NCBI GenBank assembly: GCA_002299675.1
Contig: DBOW01000029.1
Location: 4,049-23,300, forward strand
Source: Solobacterium sp. UBA636
GTDB lineage: Bacteria; Bacillota_I; Bacilli_A; Erysipelotrichales; Erysipelotrichaceae
DNA: 19,252 nucleotides
Direction: 5' to 3'
Shown: positions 1-7,688 of the stretch, piece by piece
Layout of the letters: each line of letters starts with the position of its first letter
How positions within the stretch are numbered: position 1 is the first letter of the stretch
Notes under the pieces: model-generated
What the model saw: only the letters and a program-made list of their open reading frames with translations
Databases searched by the model: none
Told to the model about the DNA's origin: nothing
Made by a program: the position numbers and the translations under genes

Positions 1-432
1 GAGTATATTCCCCGATACAGAATGCCACTTATTGAGCTGTCAAGGCTGAATAGAGAAGATATAATGTCTTTTAATACCGAATTAAGAGAAGTATGTGGTT
101 TTCTTAAATATTCAAAAGATAAGAATGGACTGCAGAAATTTTTTGAAGATAATCCAAGAAAAACTATTTCTGCCAAAGGATATAATCTAATTAACGAAAT
201 AACAAATTCAGGTATGAAACCGCTGGAAGGAGATGAAGAAACAGATATGTGCAAGGCTATAGAAGATATAAGAGAAGAAGGAAAAAACGAAGGAAGAGAT
301 GAAGAAAGATTTTCTTTACTGGTTGAACTGGTTAACGAAGGAAGCATAGATGTAGACAAGGCTCTTGAGAAGCTTCATATGTCTTTGGATGAGTTCTATA
401 AAAAGAAAACTGAATACGAAAAAGGGAACTAG
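1..432 (+). CDS. Rpn family recombination-promoting nuclease / putative transposase, C-terminal part (5' end outside window)
   Basis: The reading frame is open from the first base, so the gene begins upstream; the internal Met at base 22 is not a credible start. What is visible is the C-terminal half typical of Rpn/PD-(D/E)XK 'transposase' proteins: a helical region beginning EYIPRYRMPLIEL, then a charged stretch with repeated Glu/Gly/Arg/Lys (DIREEGKNEGRDEERF) and a final helical tail with KLHMSLDEFYKKK. In the Rpn family the catalytic nuclease core lies N-terminal to this, so activity cannot be judged here. These proteins promote RecA-independent recombination and are often scattered through gut Firmicute genomes in many copies. 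The stop codon sits inside the terminator hairpin that serves the convergent queuosine operon. Family assignment rests on composition and tail architecture and is moderately sure. Confidence 0.7.
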   Translation, partial: EYIPRYRMPLIELSRLNREDIMSFNTELREVCGFLKYSKDKNGLQKFFEDNPRKTISAKGYNLINEITNSGMKPLEGDEETDMCKAIEDIREEGKNEGRDEERFSLLVELVNEGSIDVDKALEKLHMSLDEFYKKKTEYEKGN

Positions 433-439
433 TCCCTTT
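419..439 (-). terminator. Rho-independent terminator of the queuosine operon
   Basis: A perfect 7-bp stem AAAGGGA/TCCCTTT with loop ACTAG occupies 421-439. Read on the minus strand it is followed by a run of five T (423 down to 419). It lies across the last codons of queH and the stop of the convergent nuclease gene. On the plus strand no T-run follows, so it should act mainly leftward. Confidence 0.6.
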
Positions 440-1028
440 GGTTCATTGAATATATACAGCCACAATAGTTCTGATGATAAAGATTAAGTTCTTTATTCAT
501 TCTGTCATTCAAGGTGATGCCATCACCTTTTTTAAAATCGGCATAGAGGTATTTAATACTGTACTTCTTTTCGAGTTCTTCGCCTATTTCGTTGATGTAG
601 CTGGCATTTTTGCGGTTGGAGATGGACATTACAGTGGTACAGTAGTCATAGCCATTTTTCTGGGCATAGCTGAATGTTTCTTCCATCCTTAACCTGTAAC
701 ACAGGTAACATCTTTTGCCTCCTTCTGGCTCATCTTTATAGGCTGAGAGCTTTTTTGTATGCCCAATATTGTCATAGGGTGCCACTATAAGCTTTATGCT
801 TGGATCATTTAGATGATTCAGATATGTTTCTAAGGCATTCAGTCTTAACAGATATTCTTCATAAGGATAGATATTGGAGTTGGCAAAATATATTGTAATA
901 TCAAAATACTGTCTTAGATATTCTAAGGGATAGACTGAACAGACCCCGCAGCAGATATGAATCAAAAGGCTTGGCCTGTAGTCTAAGTTTTTAATTTGTT
1001 TCAGATGTTCCTGATAGTAGTTTTTCAT
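429..1028 (-). CDS. queH: Epoxyqueuosine reductase QueH
   Basis: QueH (formerly DUF208) carries out the last step of queuosine synthesis, reducing epoxyqueuosine to queuosine in the tRNA anticodon wobble position; it replaces the cobalamin enzyme QueG. The 199-aa protein has the full set of family signatures: the N-terminal HICCGVC motif (His24, Cys26, Cys27, Cys30), the central RCYLCYRLR motif (Cys107, Cys110), SISNRKN near 135-141, and the C-terminal YCGCIYS motif (Cys189, Cys191). These cysteines hold the iron-sulfur and metal centres in the family. The start ATG overlaps the stop of the upstream membrane-protein gene by one base (TAATG), so translation is probably coupled; no strong ribosome-binding site is seen. 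It is the last gene of a tgt-queA-x-queH operon, which supports the function strongly. Confidence 0.95.
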   Translation of the reverse strand: MKNYYQEHLKQIKNLDYRPSLLIHICCGVCSVYPLEYLRQYFDITIYFANSNIYPYEEYLLRLNALETYLNHLNDPSIKLIVAPYDNIGHTKKLSAYKDEPEGGKRCYLCYRLRMEETFSYAQKNGYDYCTTVMSISNRKNASYINEIGEELEKKYSIKYLYADFKKGDGITLNDRMNKELNLYHQNYCGCIYSMNQRD

Positions 1029-1597
1029 TACTCAAAATTAACTGTTATATTTAAATCCAGATCAGTCAGACGATTGTTAATGTAGACAATAGCCTGCTTA
1101 TGAAGCTCTTCTTTTGCCTCATTATAGATATCATTTAAATTAATGCTGCTGCGGAAGTAATCTTCTATTCTGTTGTAGTCAGTCAGACGGATTCTGGCTT
1201 CCTTTAAAGTAATAAGACCATCTTCTTCATCAACAGCTGTTGAAGTATTATAGTCTAATAGAATCTCGTTTAGTTCTATATCTTTAATGCTTACTGTTAA
1301 ATTATCCTTCTCTTTTACATAAGTAAGATTATTGAGATCAAGTGAATAGGAAACACTTCCTCTAAGATTGAAGCTGTCTACTGTAATGTCAGGATCGGTT
1401 AGCTTAATCTTATCTCTGGTGGCTGAAAGATTAATGCTGTCTTTAGAATAAGTGAATACTTCATCAATTGTCAGAAGACTGTTCAGTTCTTCGTCCTTTG
1501 TGTTTTGTGGTAAGAGAAAACTTATGCTTAAGCCAATTATTAAACCTATAAGCAGGCCTATAATGAGCTGTTTATATTTATCTATAAAATCCATCAT
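1028..1597 (-). CDS. Membrane-anchored protein, DUF4230-like, in the queuosine operon
   Basis: This 189-aa protein has a short cytoplasmic N-terminus, one Gly-rich hydrophobic segment at about residues 10-30 (IIGLLIGLIIGLSISFLL), then an extracytoplasmic domain. The domain has the layout of DUF4230 proteins: a segment of beta character, a GSVSYSLDLNNL motif near 79-90 resembling the family's 'G-x-V-x-x-G-x-D-L' strand, a second strand pair, and a C-terminal amphipathic helix pair followed by a terminal strand (LNITVNF). I see no catalytic motif. The gene sits between queA (2-nt gap) and queH (TAATG overlap), so it is co-transcribed with them, but it has no known role in queuosine synthesis. 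Two adjacent Met codons are possible starts; a weak TGATAATAA-type -10 precedes the first by 6 nt and there is no SD. The family call is tentative. Confidence 0.5.
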   Translation of the reverse strand: MMDFIDKYKQLIIGLLIGLIIGLSISFLLPQNTKDEELNSLLTIDEVFTYSKDSINLSATRDKIKLTDPDITVDSFNLRGSVSYSLDLNNLTYVKEKDNLTVSIKDIELNEILLDYNTSTAVDEEDGLITLKEARIRLTDYNRIEDYFRSSINLNDIYNEAKEELHKQAIVYINNRLTDLDLNITVNFE

Positions 1598-1599
1598 AG

Positions 1600-2625
1600 T
1601 TATTTATTATCAATAAACATCGAGTCGCCAAAGGAGAAGAAACGGTATTTGTTTAAAACCGCAGTCTTATAGGCGTTCAGTATCATTTCTCTTGAACAGA
1701 GAGCGGAAATCATCATGATCAGAGTTGATTTTGGCAGATGAAAGTTGGTAATCTGGGCATCTATCGCCTTAAAAGTATAAGGAGGGTAGATAAAGATATT
1801 AGTATCACCTGAGCAGGCTTTGAAAGTACCGTATTTCTGCATGATGGTCTCAAGTGTTCTTGTTGAAGTGGTACCCACCGCAATAATTCGTCTTCCTTCT
1901 TCTTTAGCCTTATTCAGTCTTTCAGCTGTGTATTCATCCATAAAATACTGTTCATGATGCATGTGGTGATCTTCAATATTGTTCTCCTTGACTGGCTTGA
2001 AGGTTCCAAGACCTACATGCAGGGTGACATCCAGTATTTCAACACCCTTTTCTTTTATTTTATTCAGCAGTTCTTCTGTAAAATGCAGACCGGCTGTTGG
2101 ACAGGCAGCTGAACCTAAAGGCTTTGAATAGACGTTCTGGTAGCGGTCTTTTTCCTTCAGTTTTTCATGGATATATGGTGGAAGAGGCATTAAGCCTACT
2201 TCATTTAAGACTTCCAGGAAAATACCATCACACAAAAACTGAATAACTCGAATGCCTTCTTCTTTTACTTCCAGACATCTTCCCCTGAGTTTGTCAGAGA
2301 AAGTGATTACAGTATCTTTTTTAATCACCTTGGCATTGCCACAAAGGCATTCGCAGATATCACCATCCATCTTCAGTATCAGTACTTCAACATGGGCACC
2401 AGTTTCTTCTTTTGTGCCATATAGACGGGCTGGAATTACTTTGGAATTATTGCGCACCAGGACATCGCCAGGCTCGAGGTAATCTATTATGTCATAGAAA
2501 TGTTTGTGTTCAATAACACCAGTATTTTTGTGAAGAACCATCAGCCTTGATTCATCTCTTTTTTCACTTGGATGCTGGGCGATGAGTTCTTCGGGAAGTT
2601 CAAAATCAAAATCGGAAAGTTCCAT
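1600..2625 (-). CDS. queA: S-adenosylmethionine:tRNA ribosyltransferase-isomerase QueA
   Basis: QueA transfers and isomerises the ribosyl group of SAM onto preQ1 in tRNA to form epoxyqueuosine, between the Tgt and QueH steps. The 341-aa length is normal for the family. Recognisable stretches are the N-terminus LSDFDFELPEELIAQHP, the RDESRLMVL segment, NNSKVIPARLYG near 60-71, the central PLPPYIHEKL, the AACPTAGLHFTEELL signature, the VGTTSTRTLE motif, and NFHLPKSTLIMMISAL near the C-terminus. An AAAGAGGA ribosome-binding sequence lies upstream, and the ATG shares one base with the tgt stop (TAATG), so the two are translationally coupled. There is no truncation or anomaly. Confidence 0.97.
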   Translation of the reverse strand: MELSDFDFELPEELIAQHPSEKRDESRLMVLHKNTGVIEHKHFYDIIDYLEPGDVLVRNNSKVIPARLYGTKEETGAHVEVLILKMDGDICECLCGNAKVIKKDTVITFSDKLRGRCLEVKEEGIRVIQFLCDGIFLEVLNEVGLMPLPPYIHEKLKEKDRYQNVYSKPLGSAACPTAGLHFTEELLNKIKEKGVEILDVTLHVGLGTFKPVKENNIEDHHMHHEQYFMDEYTAERLNKAKEEGRRIIAVGTTSTRTLETIMQKYGTFKACSGDTNIFIYPPYTFKAIDAQITNFHLPKSTLIMMISALCSREMILNAYKTAVLNKYRFFSFGDSMFIDNK

Positions 2626-3749
2626 TAAAATCCTCTTTCATCAAATTTATAGGTATTAAGTATTTCTTCTTTATAAGCTTTAAATCTGTCCTGTTTAATA
2701 GCTTCACGGGCTCCTTCAACTATTTTTATTAAGAAGCGCAGATTATGAATCGACATTAATGTATTGCCCAGACCCTCATTGGCTCTATAGAGATGGTGAA
2801 TATAGGCTCTTGTATATTTCTGACAGCATTCACAATCACATAACGGGTCTACAGGGGTGAAATCGCGGGCATAAATCTGTCTTTTAATATTTATTCTGCC
2901 TTCAGATGTCATTAATGTACCATGTCGGGCAATGCGGGTTGGAAGGACACAGTCAAACATATCTACGCCCATTTCAATGGCAGTCAGTATGTCATTTACT
3001 GCACCAATACCCATTTCGTATCTTGGCTTATCTTCCGGCAGATAGCGCAGGGAGTCTTCAAGCATTTTATAATGAGTCTGTTTATCTTCACCAACGGAAG
3101 TGCCGCCAATTGAGTAGCCATCAAAATCCATCCTGGCCAGTTCTTTGGCACAGTATTCTCTTAAATCGGTGTAGCAGGAACCCTGGACAATACCAAACAG
3201 GGCCTGATCAGCTCTGGTGTGGGCATCAAGACCTCTTTTAGCCCAGCGCAGTGTTCTGTCAACTGACCTGGCAACGTATTCATAGCTTGATGGATAGGGA
3301 ATGCATTCATCAAAAGACATGGCAATATCGGAACCGATTTTTTCCTGTATATGGATGGAATCCTCTGGCGACATAAACAGTCTTGATCCATCCAGATGTG
3401 ATTTGAATTTCACTCCTTCTTCAGAGATATCTCTTAATTTGGCTAAAGAAAAAACCTGGAAGCCACCGGAATCGGTTAAAACTGGTCCATTATGGTAATT
3501 CATAAATTCATGAATGCCACCGGCTTCATCCAGAATATCTTCACCAGGTCTAAGCCACAGGTGATAGGTATTGGATAAAATGATTGAGGCATTCATTGCC
3601 TCCAGATCTTTATGATCAAGGAATTTGACTGTTGCCTGAGTACCAACCGGCATGAAAACCGGGGTTTCCAGAGTGTAGCCATTTATTTCGATTTTGCCAT
3701 AACGGGCTTTTCCATCCTGATGCAGCAGGGTATATTTTAAATTTTTCAT
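2625..3749 (-). CDS. tgt: Queuine (preQ1) tRNA-guanine transglycosylase Tgt
   Basis: Tgt exchanges the wobble guanine of GUN-anticodon tRNAs for preQ1, the first tRNA-level step of queuosine synthesis. The 374-aa protein has the family N-terminus (DGKARYGKIE...ETPVFMPVGTQ), general acid/base Asp in DSGGFQVFSL (Asp93), the substrate region GIVQGS, the nucleophile Asp266 in FDCVLPTR, and the zinc site Cys304-x-Cys306-x2-Cys309 with His335. The start shown matches the usual family start; there is no SD sequence in a usable position, and an extended -10 box ends only 8 nt upstream, so this is probably a leaderless start. It is the first gene of the minus-strand queuosine operon. No preQ1 riboswitch fits in the very short upstream region. 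Confidence 0.97.
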   Translation of the reverse strand: MKNLKYTLLHQDGKARYGKIEINGYTLETPVFMPVGTQATVKFLDHKDLEAMNASIILSNTYHLWLRPGEDILDEAGGIHEFMNYHNGPVLTDSGGFQVFSLAKLRDISEEGVKFKSHLDGSRLFMSPEDSIHIQEKIGSDIAMSFDECIPYPSSYEYVARSVDRTLRWAKRGLDAHTRADQALFGIVQGSCYTDLREYCAKELARMDFDGYSIGGTSVGEDKQTHYKMLEDSLRYLPEDKPRYEMGIGAVNDILTAIEMGVDMFDCVLPTRIARHGTLMTSEGRINIKRQIYARDFTPVDPLCDCECCQKYTRAYIHHLYRANEGLGNTLMSIHNLRFLIKIVEGAREAIKQDRFKAYKEEILNTYKFDERGF

Positions 3750-3754
3750 ACCTG

Positions 3755-3766
3755 TCTATTATATCA
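3755..3766 (-). promoter_or_regulatory. Extended -10 promoter of tgt (probable leaderless transcript)
   Basis: On the minus strand TGATATAAT (TG-n-TATAAT; hexamer 3763 to 3758) is followed by AGACAGGT and then the tgt ATG, giving 8 nt between hexamer and start codon. The -35 region at 17-bp spacing (CAATAC) is weak, as is usual for extended -10 promoters. Transcription would start at or within two bases of the ATG. Confidence 0.6.
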
Positions 3767-3796
3767 GTTTAAATGTTAAAGTATTGATTTTTGTAA

Positions 3797-3802
3797 TACA
3801 AT
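3797..3802 (+). promoter_or_regulatory. -10 box of the ktr operon (probable leaderless first gene)
   Basis: TACAAT lies 8 nt before the ATG at 3811, with AACAAAGT between and no SD sequence. The candidate -35 (GTTAAA, 16-bp spacing) is weak. An 11-bp palindrome TTGTAATACAA (3791-3801) overlaps the hexamer and could be an operator, though it may be chance in AT-rich DNA. Confidence 0.45.
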
Positions 3803-3810
3803 AACAAAGT

Positions 3811-4245
3811 ATGAAAACAAGAGAACTGAAAAGCTATAACCTGATGTCTAACCGTTCATATAACGAAGCACTGGACGCCAAACCCTATGTTTTACTGTAT
3901 ATACTGTTTTTCTTTGGCATTGGACTTGTCCTTTTTTCGGAATATGTTTTTGGGGTGGCGGTTATCTTTTTTTCAGCCAGCTGTATTCTGTTTCTGCCTC
4001 AGAGAGTTCTGATTGAATTCTATGATGAATATATGATTGCCTACAATAAAGCCAATAAAGATGAATGCAGCATTATCTATTATGATGAAGTAGCTTCCTG
4101 GTCCTACGTTTTCAATGTACATCAGGATTTTCTGGAAATTGTTCTGACGGACAGCTCTGTAATAAAAATACCTGGCTATTCAAAGACAGCCTATGAAGCT
4201 ACGATGAATAAATATCTTAAATCAAAAAGAAAGAAAGCTAAATAA
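3811..4245 (+). CDS. Small membrane protein of unknown function, YcxB/PH-like layout, upstream of ktrB
   Basis: The 144-aa protein starts with about 25 hydrophilic residues, then two closely spaced transmembrane helices at about 26-45 and 47-65 (LLYILFFFGIGLVLF; VAVIFFSASCILFL), then a cytoplasmic domain of about 75 residues with alternating hydrophobic strands (VLIEFYDEYMIAYN, CSIIYYDEVASWSYVF, FLEIVLTDSSVIKIPG) and a Lys/Arg-rich C-terminal helix. Two membrane helices followed by a small beta domain is the layout of bacterial PH-domain proteins of the YcxB type, but I do not recognise a specific family. It is the first gene of the KtrBA run, 2 nt from ktrB, so it may modulate potassium uptake; this is inference from position only. 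The start lacks an SD and appears leaderless. Confidence 0.6.
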   Translation: MKTRELKSYNLMSNRSYNEALDAKPYVLLYILFFFGIGLVLFSEYVFGVAVIFFSASCILFLPQRVLIEFYDEYMIAYNKANKDECSIIYYDEVASWSYVFNVHQDFLEIVLTDSSVIKIPGYSKTAYEATMNKYLKSKRKKAK

Positions 4246-4247
4246 AG

Positions 4248-5594
4248 ATGGAGAAATTCTTTGCCAAATACACTGTATCTCAGATACTGATCAGATCTTT
4301 TATAGCGCTGATTGCCGCTGGAACTTTTCTGCTGGTACTGCCGATATGTTCCGATGATAAGGTGACCTTCCTGGAAGCCTTTTTTACAGCTACTTCGGCA
4401 ACCTGTGTTACCGGTTTAATGACAGTTTCAGCACTGGAAGATTTTAATATTATCGGTCAGACCATTATTCTGTTTCTGATTCAGGTTGGCGGTCTTGGAT
4501 TAATGACTTTTGTGACTCTTTCAATGTCTATTATTTCCAACAAACTTGGTCTGAAAGAAAAAACATTTGTCCGGGAATCTTTGAATAAAGTAGACTATTC
4601 CGATGTAAGAAGCTATCTGCATATGATATTTAAATATACCTTTTCGATAGAGTTTATTGGCTTTCTTATTCTGCTGACTCAGTTTTATGATGGAAGTCCT
4701 TTTTCCATATTTCAGACTCTGTTTCTTTCAGTTTCCGCTTTCTGTAATGCCGGCATTGATGTTTTCGGTTCAACTTCTCTGATGGCCTATGATACAAATC
4801 TGGCAGTTAATCTGACAGTCTGTGCTCTGATTATTCTGGGAGGTCTGGGTTTTGCGGTAATCTTTGATATAACCTATCATTTAAGAATATTCAAAAAACT
4901 CAGAAAAAGCTTCAGGGAGTCTCTTTCAATCCATTCAAGACTGGTATTAAGTCTGACGGGTGCACTTATTGTATCGGGAATGATATTTATATTTTTCTTT
5001 GAATACAACAATGTTCTGGCTCCCTATGGCTTTCTGGAAAAACTGGAAGTATCTTTCTTTAATTCCGTTACACTTAGAACAGCTGGTTTTGCGACAGTGG
5101 ATTATTCACTTTTAAATTCACCTACAAAAATTATAATGATTATCTATATGCTTATAGGTGCTTCGCCTGGAGGTACCGGCGGAGGTATTAAGACTACCAC
5201 TTTCTTCCTGCTTCTGTATTCGGTATATGTTCAGTATAAGAGCGAAGAAAATATGCATATCTATAAACACCATATTCATAAAACCAATTTTATTAAGGCT
5301 ACTTCGATCTTTTTCCTCTATCTGTTCTGTATAGTAGGGGGAATAATTGTGCTTACAAGTATTGAAACAGAAATTACAGCAATGGATCTTCTCTTTGAGG
5401 TGGTATCGGCAATAGGTACAGTTGGTCTGTCAACCGGTATAACTGCGGATTTATGTTCAGTTTCAAAGCTTGTAATAATCATACTGATGTTTATTGGCCG
5501 TCTGGGACCAATTACTGTCGCCCTGTCTTTCGGACATAATAAAAAGGGTAATACATCGATTAAATATCCAAAAACAGAAATTATAGTGGGGTAA
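4248..5594 (+). CDS. ktrB: Potassium uptake channel subunit KtrB (TrkH/KtrB family)
   Basis: KtrB is the membrane pore of the Ktr K+ (often Na+-coupled) uptake system. The 448-aa protein carries the four pore-loop filters that mark the family: CVTGLM (about 53-58), CNAGID (166-171), RTAGFA (277-282) and TVGLST (391-396), each with the central Gly that lines the selectivity filter. The flexible gating loop GASPGGTGGGIKTT at about 304-317 and the family motifs GGLGLMTF (81-88) and GRLGP (417-421) are present. Length is normal for KtrB and shorter than TrkH. It is preceded by a 2-nt gap from the small membrane protein and followed after 5 nt by ktrA. The SD is poor (GAAAGAAAGC region), so translation is likely coupled to the upstream gene. 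Confidence 0.95.
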   Translation: MEKFFAKYTVSQILIRSFIALIAAGTFLLVLPICSDDKVTFLEAFFTATSATCVTGLMTVSALEDFNIIGQTIILFLIQVGGLGLMTFVTLSMSIISNKLGLKEKTFVRESLNKVDYSDVRSYLHMIFKYTFSIEFIGFLILLTQFYDGSPFSIFQTLFLSVSAFCNAGIDVFGSTSLMAYDTNLAVNLTVCALIILGGLGFAVIFDITYHLRIFKKLRKSFRESLSIHSRLVLSLTGALIVSGMIFIFFFEYNNVLAPYGFLEKLEVSFFNSVTLRTAGFATVDYSLLNSPTKIIMIIYMLIGASPGGTGGGIKTTTFFLLLYSVYVQYKSEENMHIYKHHIHKTNFIKATSIFFLYLFCIVGGIIVLTSIETEITAMDLLFEVVSAIGTVGLSTGITADLCSVSKLVIIILMFIGRLGPITVALSFGHNKKGNTSIKYPKTEIIVG

Positions 5595-5599
5595 CTTAT

Positions 5600-6265
5600 A
5601 TGACACAGATTAATAAACAGACCTATGCGGTCTTTGGGCTTGGAAGATTTGGCTTCACGCTGGCCTATGAACTTTCACAGATGGGACAGGATGTAATCGC
5701 AGTTGACAAAGATATGAATCTTGTAGAAGCGGCTGATGAATTCTGCACAGCTCTTTCCTTTGATATGACTGATATTGATGCCATGAAGAGTGCTGGAATA
5801 AAGGATGCGGATGTTGCGATAATCGCTACTGGCTCTTCTTTGGAAGATTCAATATTATGCACACTTAATCTTAAGGAGCTGGGAGTTCCTAAGGTAATAG
5901 TAAAGGCCAGAAACAGCAAACATGCCCTGGCTTTACATAAAATTGGTGCTGACAGAGTAGTGATGCCGGAAATGGAAATGGCCAAACGTCTGGCTATTAA
6001 ACAGGTTATGGGTGATGACCTGATTGAGATGTTTGATCTGGGCGATAATAATCTGGTATTTGAAATAGTGGTTAAGGAAAGCTGGATACATAAGTCTTTA
6101 AATCAGATTAACCCTCGTTCCAACTACAACATCAACGTTATTGCCTTAAAAAGAGACAATGAATTTATTATCAAAATTGATCCATTCGAGCCATTTAAAA
6201 AAGGCGATGTAATTGTGGCCATAGCTTCCGATACTGACTTCAAGAAGTTCCAGAGTGTGAAATAA
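5600..6265 (+). CDS. ktrA: Potassium uptake regulatory subunit KtrA (RCK protein)
   Basis: KtrA forms the cytosolic octameric ring that gates KtrB in response to bound nucleotides (ATP/ADP, NAD(H)). The 221-aa protein has a Rossmann RCK-N domain with the glycine motif FGLGRFG (about 12-18) and the acidic residue at the end of the second strand (VIAVDKD, about 34-40), and an RCK-C domain from about 140 (SWIHKSLNQINPRSNYNINVIALKRD). A GGGG-type SD (GTGGGGTAAC) is placed about 9 nt before the ATG. It follows ktrB by 5 nt and precedes the GlpA-like gene by a single base. No unusual residues are seen. Confidence 0.95.
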   Translation: MTQINKQTYAVFGLGRFGFTLAYELSQMGQDVIAVDKDMNLVEAADEFCTALSFDMTDIDAMKSAGIKDADVAIIATGSSLEDSILCTLNLKELGVPKVIVKARNSKHALALHKIGADRVVMPEMEMAKRLAIKQVMGDDLIEMFDLGDNNLVFEIVVKESWIHKSLNQINPRSNYNINVIALKRDNEFIIKIDPFEPFKKGDVIVAIASDTDFKKFQSVK

Positions 6266-6266
6266 T

Positions 6267-7688
6267 ATGTTTGATACTGTAATAATTGGGGCGGGTGTTA
6301 CTGGCACAGCTGTTGCCTATTATCTTTCTTCATATAAGCTCAATATGCTTATAGTGGATAAAGAAGAAGACATCTGCTCAGGCACTTCCAAAGCCAATTC
6401 GGCTATTATACATGCCGGTCATGATGCAAAGAGCGGATCTCTTAAAGCCAGATTCAATGTAGAGGGTTCCAGAATGATTAAAGAGCTTTCCAGAAAGCTT
6501 GGTTTTTCTTATCGTAATAATGGAGCACTTGTTCTCTGTTTTTCAAAAGAAGATATGCCAAAGCTTGAAGAGCTTTATCAAAGAGGTTTAAATAATGGCG
6601 TTGAGGCTCTGGAAATAATAGATGGAGAAAAAGCCAGAGAAATGGAACCAAATCTATCAAAAGAAGTCTACGCCGCTTTATATTGTCCTACTTCAGCTAT
6701 TGTCTGTCCTTTTGAACTGACACAGGCTTTGTGTGAGAATGCCTGTCGCAATGGCTTAAAGTATCGCTTCAGCTACAGGGCTGAAAAGATAGAAAAGAAA
6801 GATGGCTATTATCTTATCAATGATGAAATAAAGACCAGAAGTATAATCAACTGCGCTGGAGTATATGCCGATGAAATACATAATCAGGTCTGCGATTTAA
6901 AATATCATATTGTCCCTAAAAAAGGTGACTATGTACTTCTGGACAAAAATATGGGTGCTTATGTAAATATGACCCTGTTTACTCTTCCTACCGAAAAGGG
7001 CAAAGGGGTACTTGTTACACCAACCGTCCATGGCAATCTGCTGGTAGGTCCTACAAGTACTGTAATTGACGACAAAGAAGGTAATAATACCACTTCTGAA
7101 GAACTGAAATATGTCATGGATACAGCTTTAAAGACCTGTCCAGAACTTTCATATCGTCAGGTTATTACTTCATTTTCAGGCATCAGAGCCCATGAAGAAG
7201 GCGGTGATTTTGTCATTCAGGAAAGTGAAGACGGCTTTTTTGATGTTCTTGGAATAGAATCACCAGGTTTAAGTGCTTCGGTTGCGATTGCCAGATATAT
7301 TTCTGAGCTTTTTGAAAAGAAGTATCAGTTTCCTGTAAATGATGAATATAAAGAAGATCTCAAACCGATGGTTAAAGTTAATTCTTTATCTATAGATGAA
7401 AGAAACCGGCTGATTAAAGAAAATCCAGCTTATGGCCATATTGTTTGCCGCTGTGAAGAGATAAGCGAGGGCGAAATAATTGATGCGATGCACAGAGTTC
7501 CTCCTGCAGTATCTTTAGACGGCATTAAAAGAAGAACCAGAGCCCAGATGGGAAGATGTCAGGGTGGTTTCTGTACACCAAAGATTATGGAAATAATGAA
7601 AAGGGAAATGAAAATTAATATAAAAGATATTCATAAAAATAACAGTGCCTCCTATATTGATGAGGGCCCGCTGGAGGACTTCAGATGA
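6267..7688 (+). CDS. GlpA-like FAD-dependent dehydrogenase with C-terminal BFD [2Fe-2S] domain
   Basis: The 473-aa protein has an N-terminal DAO-type FAD fold: the dinucleotide motif GAGVTG (8-13), the acidic end of strand 2 (IVDKE, about 29-33), and the SGTSKANSAIIHAG segment (38-51) typical of glycerol-3-phosphate and L-2-hydroxyacid dehydrogenases. The C-terminal domain carries the BFD-like cluster ligands Cys394-x-Cys396 and Cys431-x4-Cys436 (HIVCRCEEI...GRCQGGFC). In Firmicutes this architecture next to a second FAD/NAD protein and a DUF1667 protein is usually annotated as an anaerobic glycerol-3-phosphate dehydrogenase-like complex; the exact substrate is not shown by the sequence. It starts 1 nt after ktrA with little SD and ends in an ATGA overlap with the next gene. 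Confidence 0.88.
   Translation: MFDTVIIGAGVTGTAVAYYLSSYKLNMLIVDKEEDICSGTSKANSAIIHAGHDAKSGSLKARFNVEGSRMIKELSRKLGFSYRNNGALVLCFSKEDMPKLEELYQRGLNNGVEALEIIDGEKAREMEPNLSKEVYAALYCPTSAIVCPFELTQALCENACRNGLKYRFSYRAEKIEKKDGYYLINDEIKTRSIINCAGVYADEIHNQVCDLKYHIVPKKGDYVLLDKNMGAYVNMTLFTLPTEKGKGVLVTPTVHGNLLVGPTSTVIDDKEGNNTTSEELKYVMDTALKTCPELSYRQVITSFSGIRAHEEGGDFVIQESEDGFFDVLGIESPGLSASVAIARYISELFEKKYQFPVNDEYKEDLKPMVKVNSLSIDERNRLIKENPAYGHIVCRCEEISEGEIIDAMHRVPPAVSLDGIKRRTRAQMGRCQGGFCTPKIMEIMKREMKINIKDIHKNNSASYIDEGPLEDFR

Noticed and set aside
420..440. Terminator for the plus-strand Rpn gene
   Set aside because: The stem is not followed by a T-run on the plus strand (GGTTC follows), so it was assigned to the minus-strand operon only.
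2906..3241. 111-codon plus-strand ORF opposite tgt
   Set aside because: It lies wholly within the conserved tgt coding sequence, and its Cys/His/Trp-rich composition is typical of an antisense shadow.
3750..3810. preQ1 riboswitch before the queuosine operon
   Set aside because: The tgt promoter -10 lies only 8 nt before the ATG, leaving no transcribed leader, and no preQ1 aptamer pattern is seen.
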